A stretch of 34,623 nucleotides of DNA from Anaerolineae bacterium. Its GTDB lineage: Bacteria > Chloroflexota > Anaerolineae > Anaerolineales > UBA4823. Of the stretch, positions 8,446 through 16,660 are shown piece by piece. The stretch spans positions 1 through 34,623 of the forward strand of contig QEXX01000127.1 of assembly GCA_003130835.1 (NCBI GenBank). The letters run 5' to 3'. The notes under the pieces were generated by a model. It was given only the letters and a program-made list of their open reading frames with translations, searched no databases and had not been told where the DNA came from. The first letter of the stretch is position 1. The number at the start of each line of letters is the position of its first letter. The position numbers were made by a program, and so were the translations under genes.

Positions 8446-8457
8446 CAAAACCGCTAT

Positions 8458-10011
8458 CTATTGAGCTGGAAGAATGGATTTCAACTCTTTCTCCAGTTCT
8501 TGCAGGGCAACCTCTGGCGTAACCTCTCCGGTCAGCGCTCGATTGACCCATAGGATAATCGCCTCGGTGACGCGCTCTTCTTCGGGGAAGGTAGGCTTGG
8601 CGATGATGCTCACCGAAGTGTCACCGGTCAGCGGATTTTGGGCATTCACATAGCGTTCGGGAACACCCAAGCCGCTGGGGTCGCCAACCTTGCGCACACT
8701 CAGCACGGTTTGTCCACCGGTCTTCAGGTACACCGAGGTTGGCACATAGGGAATCGCCAAAACTTCTGGGTCTTCATAGGTGGTGATGAGGGCGGATTGG
8801 CCGCCTAATTTCATTTGGGCAATTTGGATTTCTTTGCCCATCGCCCATTGGACGAAGAGCCAGGCTAGTTCGGGCTTTTTCGAGCTGGTCGGGATCAGAT
8901 AATCCCACCCTTCAATCTGGGTCATCTTGTCCTTCTTAATCGGTACGCCGCTATAGGCGATTTTGCCGGCTGCTTTGGATTGCTCTGGATCCTCCACAGC
9001 AAAAGCAGCATCATCCCATTGGATTGCCATCGCAACCAAACCGGACTGCTGAGCAGCTTGTTTCTCGTCCCACGTTGAGCTTAACACACCTGGCGGAGCA
9101 TACTTTAGCGACTCGATGATAAACTTCAGCGCTTCTAAATTTTCCGGCGAGTTGACAACCACCGGGCCGTAGGAGTCGCCGCGGTTATCGGGTAAAGCAA
9201 TATCGCGCCCGCCAAAGGAATAGATGACGTTGAGGAAGTCGTACCATGCTGTTACGTGACGGGCGCCACCCCAAGTGTGACCATAGACATCATAGGTCAG
9301 AGTCTCACCGGCTAAAGTCTCGCCTGCCTTGCGGGTAAAGAATTCGGCAACATCCAGGTATTCTTCCCAGGTTACCGGTGGAGAGGGCAAATCATAGCCA
9401 TATTTCTCTTTGAAGGCGGCTTGCTCGTCGGGGTGGTCGAACCAGTCGTAGCGGTACCACAGGTACATACTAATGAAGTGGAAGGGCAACCCATACACTT
9501 TGCCTTGATAGGTGTTTGTTTCGCGGAACCACACGGTGTTCAGCAAGGAACCTTCATAGCTGAAGTTCGGATCGCGCAAGGCTGGGTTGTTGTAAAACTC
9601 GTCGATCGGGCGCAACCAACCATTGTTGATCAACTTACCTAGGGCGCGGTGTGGTTGAAGCACGACGTCGTAGACCCCGGTTTGCCCGGCGAAGTCTAGG
9701 GTCACTTTTTCCACTGCCTCCTCATGCCCAAGGCCTTCAATGATCACTTTGGTACCGGTGATTTCCTCAAATTGACCCTTGAGCTGTTCAAGAGCTTCTA
9801 GGGGCGGAAGGGCTTCGCCGATGAGGCGTAGGGTTTGACCTCGCCAAGGTTCGGCCGCTTTGGCTAGCGTCCATTCGCCGCTTGGGGCTTGTTCTGCAGC
9901 GGTCTCGGCGGGTTTGACTTCAGGGGTTGGAGTGGCGGCTGGCGCACAAGCCCCTAGGATTAGGGATGCAATGATGAATACGGAAAACCAAATGGTTGCC
10001 TGACGGTACAT
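8458..10011 (-). CDS. ABC transporter substrate-binding lipoprotein (family 1 sugar/polyol type)
   Basis: This 517-residue exported protein has a signal peptide with hydrophobic core FSVFIIASLILGA and a lipobox LGAC, then a Thr/Pro/Glu linker (APAATPTPEVKPAETAAEQ). This predicts a lipid-anchored binding protein on the outer face of the cytoplasmic membrane. The mature part starts with the usual extracellular-solute-binding pattern (TLRLIGEALPPLEALEQLK, then GVYDVVLQPHRALGKL). It is longer than common sugar-binding proteins (about 420), as are GlpV-type glycerol-binding proteins. A strong AAGGAGGC ribosome binding site precedes the ATG. It is the first transporter gene after the regulator, 134 bases downstream. 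The ligand cannot be read from the sequence; a small polyol is inferred from the neighbours. Confidence 0.87.
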   Translation of the reverse strand: MYRQATIWFSVFIIASLILGACAPAATPTPEVKPAETAAEQAPSGEWTLAKAAEPWRGQTLRLIGEALPPLEALEQLKGQFEEITGTKVIIEGLGHEEAVEKVTLDFAGQTGVYDVVLQPHRALGKLINNGWLRPIDEFYNNPALRDPNFSYEGSLLNTVWFRETNTYQGKVYGLPFHFISMYLWYRYDWFDHPDEQAAFKEKYGYDLPSPPVTWEEYLDVAEFFTRKAGETLAGETLTYDVYGHTWGGARHVTAWYDFLNVIYSFGGRDIALPDNRGDSYGPVVVNSPENLEALKFIIESLKYAPPGVLSSTWDEKQAAQQSGLVAMAIQWDDAAFAVEDPEQSKAAGKIAYSGVPIKKDKMTQIEGWDYLIPTSSKKPELAWLFVQWAMGKEIQIAQMKLGGQSALITTYEDPEVLAIPYVPTSVYLKTGGQTVLSVRKVGDPSGLGVPERYVNAQNPLTGDTSVSIIAKPTFPEEERVTEAIILWVNRALTGEVTPEVALQELEKELKSILPAQ

Positions 10012-10145
10012 CTTTCTGCCTCCTTAAACTGACTCGATTGACTCTAAAAGGTTGGTAAAGGTTTAGTCGGGGTCATGGATAGCATCGGTTTAGACTAGGC
10101 GCACCTCCTTCATTAAGGAAAAATCTAACAATGGCAAAGTTCTCT

Positions 10146-10943
10146 CTAACGGCGGCGGAAAATCGTAAAGGTGCTGTATTCAGCTAGGTGATATTCATAA
10201 GAGAGAAGCAAAGGTTCACGGTTGCGGCTGTAGTCTAGCTGCTCCATATAAAGCATGGGTGAACCTTTCGGTATCTCCAACTCGAATTGCCGGATGATTT
10301 GTGCATCGGCAGCAATTGGACGCAAACGGGTAATGCCATAATCAATGGGGTGATGTAGGTCTTCTTCAAAGATGCGGTATAGGGAGATTTTTTGACAGAG
10401 TAAGTCCTTAAGGGTTTCTAAATTGAGCGAGGCGTTTGCTTGATTCAGTAAGCTGGCACGAAAGATGTCTAACGAAGCAACAACGGGTTGGGCATCTGCG
10501 GTGCGGACGCGGCGGATGAAAACCAGTGCCGTACCCATTTCGACCTCCAGCCGAGAGGCAGGCTCACTTTCAGCGGGCTGGATATGGCAATCGATGAGCC
10601 GACAGCCTGGGCGATGGCCAAGCGATTCGATCAGGGCGGTGTAGCTAAAATTAAGGTCTAAGCGATTTTCCAGCAAGGGGATCTCGGAGACGAAGGTGCC
10701 AATTCCCTGTCGTCGCCAGAGCAAGCCTTGTTGTTGTAGTAAGCTCAGCGCAGCGCGCACTGTGCCGCGGCTGACTCCCATGACCTCAGCCAGTTCGAGT
10801 TCGTTGGGTAAACGCGAGCCGGGCGGAATTGCCCGGCTCTCAATCATGTCGCGGATTCGGTTGGCAGTCAAAACAACCAGATTGTCCTGGTAAGGCGGGA
10901 GGCTTTGGTTGAATAGTTCAAGTTTGGCGCGCTCGTCGCTCAT
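10146..10943 (-). CDS. GntR-family transcriptional regulator with UTRA ligand domain
   Basis: 265 residues. An N-terminal winged helix-turn-helix spans about residues 20-90, with the GntR signature SRLPNELELAEVMGVSRGT followed by VRAALSLLQQQGLLWRRQG and the wing IGTFV. A UTRA-type effector domain follows (ALVFIRRVRTADAQPVVAS, then SLYRIFEEDLHHPIDYGIT). UTRA regulators are usually repressors released by a pathway sugar phosphate or substrate. It is the first gene of the polyol-type operon and has its own near-consensus promoter, facing dnaN. No Shine-Dalgarno is obvious before the ATG, so the start is less certain than the domain assignment. Confidence 0.87.
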   Translation of the reverse strand: MSDERAKLELFNQSLPPYQDNLVVLTANRIRDMIESRAIPPGSRLPNELELAEVMGVSRGTVRAALSLLQQQGLLWRRQGIGTFVSEIPLLENRLDLNFSYTALIESLGHRPGCRLIDCHIQPAESEPASRLEVEMGTALVFIRRVRTADAQPVVASLDIFRASLLNQANASLNLETLKDLLCQKISLYRIFEEDLHHPIDYGITRLRPIAADAQIIRQFELEIPKGSPMLYMEQLDYSRNREPLLLSYEYHLAEYSTFTIFRRR

Positions 10944-10978
10944 GCGAAAGAAGGAGTTAGGGAGGCAGAAGATTTGTC

Positions 10979-10999
10979 TAATGTATAATGTTTAATGAT
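10979..10999. repeat. Three tandem 7-bp repeats in the regulator leader
   Basis: Three adjacent heptamers, TAATGTA, TAATGTT and TAATGAT, lie just downstream of the predicted transcription start of the GntR gene. The phasing of a TAATG core every 7 bases at that spot could be an operator, or simple AT-rich sequence. Confidence 0.5.
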
Positions 11000-11006
11000 T
11001 GACAAT

Positions 11007-11035
11007 ATTCTAGCAAAAGAACTTTTCCGTGTCAA
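11007..11035 (-). promoter_or_regulatory. Sigma-70-type promoter of the GntR-headed polyol operon
   Basis: On the minus strand there is a perfect -35 TTGACA (11030-11035), a 17-base spacer and a -10 TAGAAT (11007-11012). It is directed toward the GntR gene that starts at 10943. The leader between it and the start codon holds the tandem heptamers. Confidence 0.75.
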
Positions 11036-11053
11036 GACATTTTTTGCAACCTT

Positions 11054-11082
11054 TAAACAAACTTAACACTTTTTGGTATACT
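11054..11082 (+). promoter_or_regulatory. Candidate dnaN promoter
   Basis: A -10-like TATACT (11077-11082) lies 17 bases after a weak -35-like TAAACA (11054-11059), about 30 bases before the dnaN start. It is back to back with the stronger promoter of the opposing regulator gene. Confidence 0.5.
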
Positions 11083-11111
11083 CCATATATCCCACACAAG
11101 GAGTTGCGCTT

Positions 11112-12257
11112 ATGAAAGTGTCTGTATTGCAAGAGAACTTGGCTCATGGTTTGAGTATTGTTTCGCGCGCCGTCTCGCCCCGTACTACTCTGCCGGTTTT
11201 AGGGAATGTGCTGGTCGCCACGGATGAGGGGCGATTGCGACTTTCGGCAACCAATCTTGAATTGGGAATTACGTGCTGGATTGGGGCAAAAATTGAAGAG
11301 GAGGGCTCGACTACCGTCCCAGCCCGCACCTTTAATGAACTGGTCAGTACGCTGCCTCCCCAGACGGTTGAGATGGACTTGAACTTGCGCACGCAGACGC
11401 TTAATGTGCGGTGTGGCACCTCAGAAACCAACTTAAAGTGCATTGATTCCCAAGAATTCCCCCCTATGCCAGCTCTAGATTGGGAGGATGGGGTCGAATT
11501 GGTTGTGGCCGATTTCAAAGAAATGATTCAGCAGGTGGCTTTTGCTGCCTCAAAAGACGAAGCGCGGCCGGTATTGACCGGCGTGCAAATGACGGTGCGG
11601 GATCGTCAAATCACCTTAGCGGCCGCAGATGGCTTTCGCTTATCCCTGCGCCGCGGAGAACTGCCACGCCCCGTACCATCGCCGCTTTCTGCCATTATCC
11701 CGGCGCGGGCTTTGGTGGAGTTAACCAGAATTGCCTCAGATCATCAGCAAACGATGACCATGCTCCTACCGCCAGGCAGAGGGCAAATTGTATTCCGCAC
11801 CAAAGACGTTGAGTTGGTCTCTCAGTTAATCGAAGGCACTTACCCCGAACTGGAACAATTGATTCCTACCCGCTATAATACGCGCACCGTCTTGCCTACC
11901 CAAGAGTTTCTTAAGGCATGTAAACGGGTGGAAATTTTTGCCCGCGAAGGTTCCAATATCGCCCGTTTGAACATCACACCGGGCAGCGACATGCAACCTG
12001 GTTTGGTCGAAATCTCCGGTCAATCCGAGGAGACCGGCTCAAATGAGAATCGCATTGACGCTACGGTGGAGGGGCAGCCGCAGTTGATTGCCTTCAATGT
12101 CACTTTCTTGCGTGAAGTGCTCGATGTGCTCAAAACCCCTAGTGTGGCTTTGGAAACCACTTCGGATAAATCGCCGGGTGTGATTCGACCGGTGGGAGAT
12201 GAGAAATTAACCACTTCCTTTGTCCATGTGGTGATGCCCATGCACCTTGGAGGTTAG
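11112..12257 (+). CDS. dnaN: DNA polymerase III beta subunit (sliding clamp)
   Basis: 381 residues with the three-domain clamp pattern: MKVSVLQENLAHGLSIV and SRAVSPRTTLPVLGNVLV at the N-terminus, FPPMPALDW before domain 2, an ARPVLTGVQM strand, and the conserved C-terminal end VVMPMHLGG. The dimer encircles DNA and holds the replicative polymerase on it. The frame is open to 11073, but the ATG at 11112 follows AAGGAG with 8-base spacing and matches the family N-terminus. dnaA and recF are not next to it here; the upstream neighbour is a divergent sugar-operon regulator and the downstream gene is a PEP-synthase-like protein. Confidence 0.96.
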   Translation: MKVSVLQENLAHGLSIVSRAVSPRTTLPVLGNVLVATDEGRLRLSATNLELGITCWIGAKIEEEGSTTVPARTFNELVSTLPPQTVEMDLNLRTQTLNVRCGTSETNLKCIDSQEFPPMPALDWEDGVELVVADFKEMIQQVAFAASKDEARPVLTGVQMTVRDRQITLAAADGFRLSLRRGELPRPVPSPLSAIIPARALVELTRIASDHQQTMTMLLPPGRGQIVFRTKDVELVSQLIEGTYPELEQLIPTRYNTRTVLPTQEFLKACKRVEIFAREGSNIARLNITPGSDMQPGLVEISGQSEETGSNENRIDATVEGQPQLIAFNVTFLREVLDVLKTPSVALETTSDKSPGVIRPVGDEKLTTSFVHVVMPMHLGG

Positions 12258-12301
12258 TTGGGAAGAGAAGTGGGCTGCAGCGCTCTGGTTGATTGTACCT
12301 T

Positions 12302-14629
12302 ATGACCTTTCCGTCAGCGCATTCCGATCTTACCTTGCGCATCTATCTGGCACTTGCCCAATACCCGATCCTCAGCGCCTTGATTCGTGAACGCATGCGT
12401 GCTGAGCTATTTCAACGCGGCATTATCTCGCCACAAGCTTTTGAAAACGAAGTGCGCTATAAGGCGATCAAGAGCCAGCAACTCGAAGGATTACATGATC
12501 CCCTAGTGGAAGAGCCTTATGAGACGTGGGAGCAACGTCTGCGCCAACTCCGCGATCATTTGACCGATTTTTACTTTGCCTATAACCTGCCTTTTGAGCG
12601 ATTTGAACAAATTGTGCGCCAAACCTTAGCCGAGCGCGGTCGGTTGGAAAGCAGCTCGATGTTGACCTTCAACCCCGAATTGACCCCGCAACCCTTGCTC
12701 TTCGAACAAGGGTATGCCATCGAAAAAATGCCACCCAACGAACGAGAATTGTATGAGGCGCGCCTTTCTGAAATCAAAGCGGTGCTCATCCGCACTTTGA
12801 TCAGCGATCAATTGGGCTATGTCAAGATCGCCCGGAAATGGTTTACGATCCAGGATTTAGATGAAATCCGCAAGCGTAAAATCGGAGGGGGTAAGATCGG
12901 TGGCAAAGCCGCGGGGATGCTGCTGGCGGCGCGTATTCTCAGCGAAGTTGGCGATGAGGAGATGCGTCAAAACATTCGCTTGCCTGTCTCTTATTATATC
13001 GGCGCAAATGTCATGTACGACTTTTTCTCTCTGAACCATCTGACTTGCTGGATGGATCAGAAATACAAGACTGATGAGGAAATTTATGCTGAGTTCCCCC
13101 GCTTACGCGCTGAGTTTCTCAAAGGTCAATTGCCACCCGATATCGTCGAACGACTAACGGCAATTTTGCGCAAGTTGGGTAAACGTCCGCTGATCGTGCG
13201 CTCTTCGAGTTTGTTGGAAGATAACTTTGGCACCTCTTTTGCGGGAAAGTATGAGAGTCATTATTGCCCCAATCAGGGCAGCTTAGACGAGAACCTGCAG
13301 GCGCTATGCGAAGCCATCGTTCGAGTTTATGCTTCGATCTTTAACCCCGATGCCTTGCTCTACCGGCGTGCTAAAGGACTACAAGATTACGATGAACGGA
13401 TGGCGATTCTGTTGCAAGTTGTTGAAGGGGAGCGTTTTGGAGACTATTATTTGCCCCATGCAGCCGGGGTCGCCTATAGCCAAAATCTCTATCGTTGGTC
13501 GCCTCAAATTCGCCGCCAGGATGGCTTTCTGCGTTTGGTGTGGGGGCTAGGCACCCGCGCCGTTGATCGCATTGGGAACGATTATCCGCGCTTAGTTGCC
13601 TTAAGTCATCCTACCCTACACCCAGAATCCAATTTGCGTGATACGGTCATTTATTCCCAAAAATATGTTGATGTAATTGATTTGAAGACAAACCGCTTTC
13701 GAACATTGCCGATCACCGAAGTCCTCCGCTATGATTATCCGCCCCTGCGAAGCATTGCCCAACTCGACGATGGGGGGTATTTAGTCCCATTGCGGAGTAT
13801 CCTGAGAGATTTGCCCATGCATAAACTCGTCCTTACCTTTGACGAGCTTTTCCGTCGCTCTCGTATTGCGCAGCGCATGACCCGTCTCTTGCAGATCTTG
13901 GAAGAACATTATCAATCGGCGGTCGATTTGGAGTTTGTTTTGCATCTGCGTGAACAGGAATCGGGACAAGTGGATGCCCAGATTGTCATCTTGCAGTGTC
14001 GTCCTCACAGTTCAATTCGAGATGAGAGTGCCTCTGTCCCTGAAACGATTCCCCAAGAAGACATTATCTTTCTGACGACCCGAATGGCGCCGCGCGGTTT
14101 CATCGACCGCATCCGCTATGTGCTTTTCGTGTCCCCGCGCGAATATTTTGCCTTGCCGTCTTCGGCAGACCACGCCAAGCTGCGTTGGGCAATCTCGCGG
14201 CTCAACGAAGCCCTAGCGGGTGAAAATTTTATCTGCGTTGGTCCAGGGCGTTGGGGTACCTCTACGCCGGATTTGGGAGTCACGGTGGGTTATGGGGATA
14301 TCTATCACACCCGTGCTTTGATTGAACTGACCGGCGAGGGTTTTGGCGCAGAGCCAGAACCCTCTTATGGCACCCATTTCTTTCAGGATTTGCTCGAATC
14401 GCAAATTTTCCCTTTGGCAATTCATCTGAAAGACCGCGGGGTTATCTTCAATAAGACCTTCTTTTACCATACTCCCAATTGCCTGGAGCGTTTCCTAGAT
14501 CATCGGGTGGAGGTGCCAAGCTGCTTACGACTGATTGATGTGCGAGATTATCGCCCCAATCACCACTTAGCGTTAGTGATGGATACTGCTGAGGGGCAAT
14601 CGATTGCTTTTCTTGTCAAAGAAGGATGA
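12302..14629 (+). CDS. PEP synthase/PPDK-type ATP-grasp protein lacking the phosphohistidine domain
   Basis: 775 residues from the ATG at 12302 (a TTG three codons earlier is possible; neither has a clear ribosome site). After a helical N-terminal part of about 190 residues come KIGGKAAGM (near 198), RSSSLLEDNFGTSFAGKYES (near 300) and HAAGVAYSQN, all hallmarks of the pyruvate/ATP-binding domain of PEP synthase and pyruvate phosphate dikinase. No phosphoryl-carrier His domain and no PEP/pyruvate TIM barrel follow. The C-terminal part has GPGRWGTSTPDLGV (near 647) and GTHFFQDLLES, motifs I recall from uncharacterised PPDK-like proteins. It may use ATP to phosphorylate something other than pyruvate. 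It is probably co-transcribed with dnaN and the downstream kinase. Confidence 0.8.
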   Translation: MTFPSAHSDLTLRIYLALAQYPILSALIRERMRAELFQRGIISPQAFENEVRYKAIKSQQLEGLHDPLVEEPYETWEQRLRQLRDHLTDFYFAYNLPFERFEQIVRQTLAERGRLESSSMLTFNPELTPQPLLFEQGYAIEKMPPNERELYEARLSEIKAVLIRTLISDQLGYVKIARKWFTIQDLDEIRKRKIGGGKIGGKAAGMLLAARILSEVGDEEMRQNIRLPVSYYIGANVMYDFFSLNHLTCWMDQKYKTDEEIYAEFPRLRAEFLKGQLPPDIVERLTAILRKLGKRPLIVRSSSLLEDNFGTSFAGKYESHYCPNQGSLDENLQALCEAIVRVYASIFNPDALLYRRAKGLQDYDERMAILLQVVEGERFGDYYLPHAAGVAYSQNLYRWSPQIRRQDGFLRLVWGLGTRAVDRIGNDYPRLVALSHPTLHPESNLRDTVIYSQKYVDVIDLKTNRFRTLPITEVLRYDYPPLRSIAQLDDGGYLVPLRSILRDLPMHKLVLTFDELFRRSRIAQRMTRLLQILEEHYQSAVDLEFVLHLREQESGQVDAQIVILQCRPHSSIRDESASVPETIPQEDIIFLTTRMAPRGFIDRIRYVLFVSPREYFALPSSADHAKLRWAISRLNEALAGENFICVGPGRWGTSTPDLGVTVGYGDIYHTRALIELTGEGFGAEPEPSYGTHFFQDLLESQIFPLAIHLKDRGVIFNKTFFYHTPNCLERFLDHRVEVPSCLRLIDVRDYRPNHHLALVMDTAEGQSIAFLVKEG

Positions 14630-14633
14630 AAAA

Positions 14634-15284
14634 ATGAAGCGTTTTATTGCAGTTGCCGGAAATATTGGAGTTGGAAAATCTACGTTGGTGCGCTTGCTTA
14701 GCCAACGCTTAGGATGGAAAGCCTTCTTCGAACCGGTGGCTGAAAATCCATACCTAGCGGACTTTTACAAAGATATGCGTCAATGGGCTTTTCATTCGCA
14801 GATCTTCTTTCTGATCCAACGGTTGCGCGCCCATCGGCAACTGTCGCTTTACCCCAGTTCGGTCTTGCAAGACCGCACCGTCTATGAGGATGCTGAGGTT
14901 TTTGCGCGCAATCTGTACCTGCAAGGCTTTATTCAACAACGGGATTACGACACCTATAACGAGCTGTATCAAGTGTTGTGCGAATCACTGCCCGCGCCCG
15001 ATTTATTGATCTATCTGCGGGCACCGGTACAGGTATTATATGAGCGCATTCTCCAACGCGGTCGAGAGTACGAAAGGCGCATCAGCCCGGATTATCTTCG
15101 CCAGCTCAACACGCTCTATGAAGAGTGGATTGCTTCTTTTAGCCTCTGTCCGGTGTTGACCATTTCGACCAGCGATCTGAATTACGTCTCTGAACCGCAA
15201 CATTTCGAGACGATTCTAGGCAAAATCCACGAAAAGCTGAGCGGCAAAGAAACGGTAGTATTTAACGGTTTCGATCAAGATTGA
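14634..15284 (+). CDS. Deoxynucleoside kinase (dGK/dAK/dCK family)
   Basis: 216 residues. P-loop GNIGVGKST (9-17), FEPVAENPYLADFY substrate loop, WAFHSQIFFLIQRLRAH, the DRT(V)YEDAEVFA catalytic/arginine motif, and a lid RGREYERRISPDYL. These are the signatures of bacterial deoxyadenosine/deoxyguanosine kinases, which phosphorylate salvaged deoxynucleosides with ATP in the cytosol. The frame opens 30 bases earlier, but the ATG at 14634 is preceded by AAGAAGGA, lies 4 bases after the upstream stop and starts right before the P-loop strand. Its 3' end overlaps the convergent gene by 10 bases. Which base it prefers is not readable. Confidence 0.9.
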   Translation: MKRFIAVAGNIGVGKSTLVRLLSQRLGWKAFFEPVAENPYLADFYKDMRQWAFHSQIFFLIQRLRAHRQLSLYPSSVLQDRTVYEDAEVFARNLYLQGFIQQRDYDTYNELYQVLCESLPAPDLLIYLRAPVQVLYERILQRGREYERRISPDYLRQLNTLYEEWIASFSLCPVLTISTSDLNYVSEPQHFETILGKIHEKLSGKETVVFNGFDQD

Positions 15285-16450
15285 TTTTCGTTGAGAGGGG
15301 CGTCGAGAGGAACACCACAATATTGGCAGAAGCGAGCTTCTTCATTATTGCTTTTTCCGCAACTGGGGCAGGCTTTGATTGGTTTCGGTAGTGACGAGGG
15401 GAGTGGAAGCTCCCGAAGGGATGGCTTGCGCTTGAAGAAGCGAGGTTTGGGAACTTTATCGAGTTTGTTTTTTGCCCAAGCCTTTCCCCTTTGGAAAGCT
15501 TCGCCATAGATTTGACGCATCTGCTGAGGGGTTAATTTCTTGCCAGTCAGATACCATTGCAAGATTACCCGGCCGACCACATAGGTGCCTGCATAAGCGA
15601 TGGCGACTTTCGGGATGATGCCCCAGGCGGGAATCAAACCGATTAATTGGCGGGCTACTTGACGCCAGAAAAAGCCGCTGCCTAATACTCCCCCAAATTC
15701 GGTGACATAATCCTGCCAATGGGTGGATAGCCCCAAGGCTAAGCCTAGACGATAAGCCAGAAAAGCCTGATTTTTGGTTAACACGACCACATCTGCTACG
15801 TTCAGGGGGATGTTCAAGCCTGGCACAATCTCGGCTAGTCCGGTGCTGAAAGCATAGGTGGCATTGGTTAAACATCCCTCACTGATCAATTGACGACTGA
15901 CGTGATCACGAAATAAGGGGAATTGCCTGGCAAGCGCCAATTGTTTGTGCGGAATGGCTTCAAGGACAGCCGGCACAAACTGACGCAGGTAGAAGGTTTG
16001 ATCTTGCAGGTCGCCAACCAGGAGGCGTGATTTGCCCATTCCCAACCAAGCCTGGTGATTGAGCAATAGGGTAGTTTTTTCGGATTGCCCACCGCTATCG
16101 AGGAGGATGAGGATTTTTCGGCCGCTATCCACCCATTTTTGAGCCAGCTTTTGCTCGGGCGTAAGTTCCTCCAATTCGCTTGCGATCAACAAGATCAATA
16201 AATCGACATCCAGAGCGGGTTGCAGGGCTGAGTCGTCGCCATCATAGTCTATCAAGAGGATGGGGGTTAGGGTTTGTTCGTTGGGGCGGTGTGGATCGCG
16301 GCGCATCTGCCACGCTACTTCTTGTTTGGGAGACTCTGACCGCCCGACAATTGCCAAGTGAACCTCTTGTAGGGCTTCCGCGCGGATGGGACGCAAATCC
16401 ATCTCTTTGATGGACTGCCAAACATTAGGCAAATCTTTTAATCCTGCCAT
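15275..16450 (-). CDS. Degenerate GTPase-like membrane protein with C-terminal zinc ribbon (DUF697-like)
   Basis: 391 residues. The N-terminal 150 residues resemble a small GTPase fold: HLAIVGRSESPKQ occupies the P-loop position, but the Gly-Lys-Ser is Pro-Lys-Gln (41-43). ILLIDYDG fits the DxxG switch, and no NKxD motif is seen, so nucleotide binding is probably lost. The middle (about 190-320) is hydrophobic and glycine-rich (GLAEIVPGLNIPLNVADVV, GLIPAWGIIPKVAIAYAGTY), like the DUF697 membrane domain found attached to GTPases. The C-terminus has a zinc ribbon with C361, C364, C375 and C378. The function is unknown; a membrane-linked partner of an active GTPase is possible. Confidence 0.72.
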   Translation of the reverse strand: MAGLKDLPNVWQSIKEMDLRPIRAEALQEVHLAIVGRSESPKQEVAWQMRRDPHRPNEQTLTPILLIDYDGDDSALQPALDVDLLILLIASELEELTPEQKLAQKWVDSGRKILILLDSGGQSEKTTLLLNHQAWLGMGKSRLLVGDLQDQTFYLRQFVPAVLEAIPHKQLALARQFPLFRDHVSRQLISEGCLTNATYAFSTGLAEIVPGLNIPLNVADVVVLTKNQAFLAYRLGLALGLSTHWQDYVTEFGGVLGSGFFWRQVARQLIGLIPAWGIIPKVAIAYAGTYVVGRVILQWYLTGKKLTPQQMRQIYGEAFQRGKAWAKNKLDKVPKPRFFKRKPSLRELPLPSSLPKPIKACPSCGKSNNEEARFCQYCGVPLDAPLNENQS

Positions 16451-16459
16451 AATCTGTAT

Positions 16460-16591
16460 TCTACCCCGAATCGGGTATACTTAACCACAATATGCGATCG
16501 GAATAGGTCTAGATCGACTTGAATTGCGGGAGGCTGGGCTTAGTCATTTTTGCCTCAGCGTTCCGCATTTCGATTCTCTACCCAAATCGGG
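16460..16591. repeat. Near-identical 15-16 bp motif at both ends of a divergent intergenic region
   Basis: tctaccccgaatcggg (16460-16475) and tctacccaaatcggg (16577-16591) differ by one deletion and one substitution. The first lies 9 bases upstream of the GTPase-like gene start, the second 69 bases upstream of the propeller gene. Each contains a short CCC/GGG inverted repeat. The second is followed by ggtagag, which could pair with ctctacc within it. They may be operator sites shared by the two divergent genes. Confidence 0.45.
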
Positions 16592-16660
16592 ATTTTGTGG
16601 TAGAGTAAACCCATCTTGCGGCCGGTTGCTCCCAGCCGCAGACGATAAGGAGATCAAGCG

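Noticed and set aside
10060-10095. Direct repeat ggtttagtc and ggtttagac between the GntR and binding-protein genes, as an operator pair
   Set aside because: Only 9 bases with one mismatch, no clear promoter next to it; could be chance in a 134-base gap.
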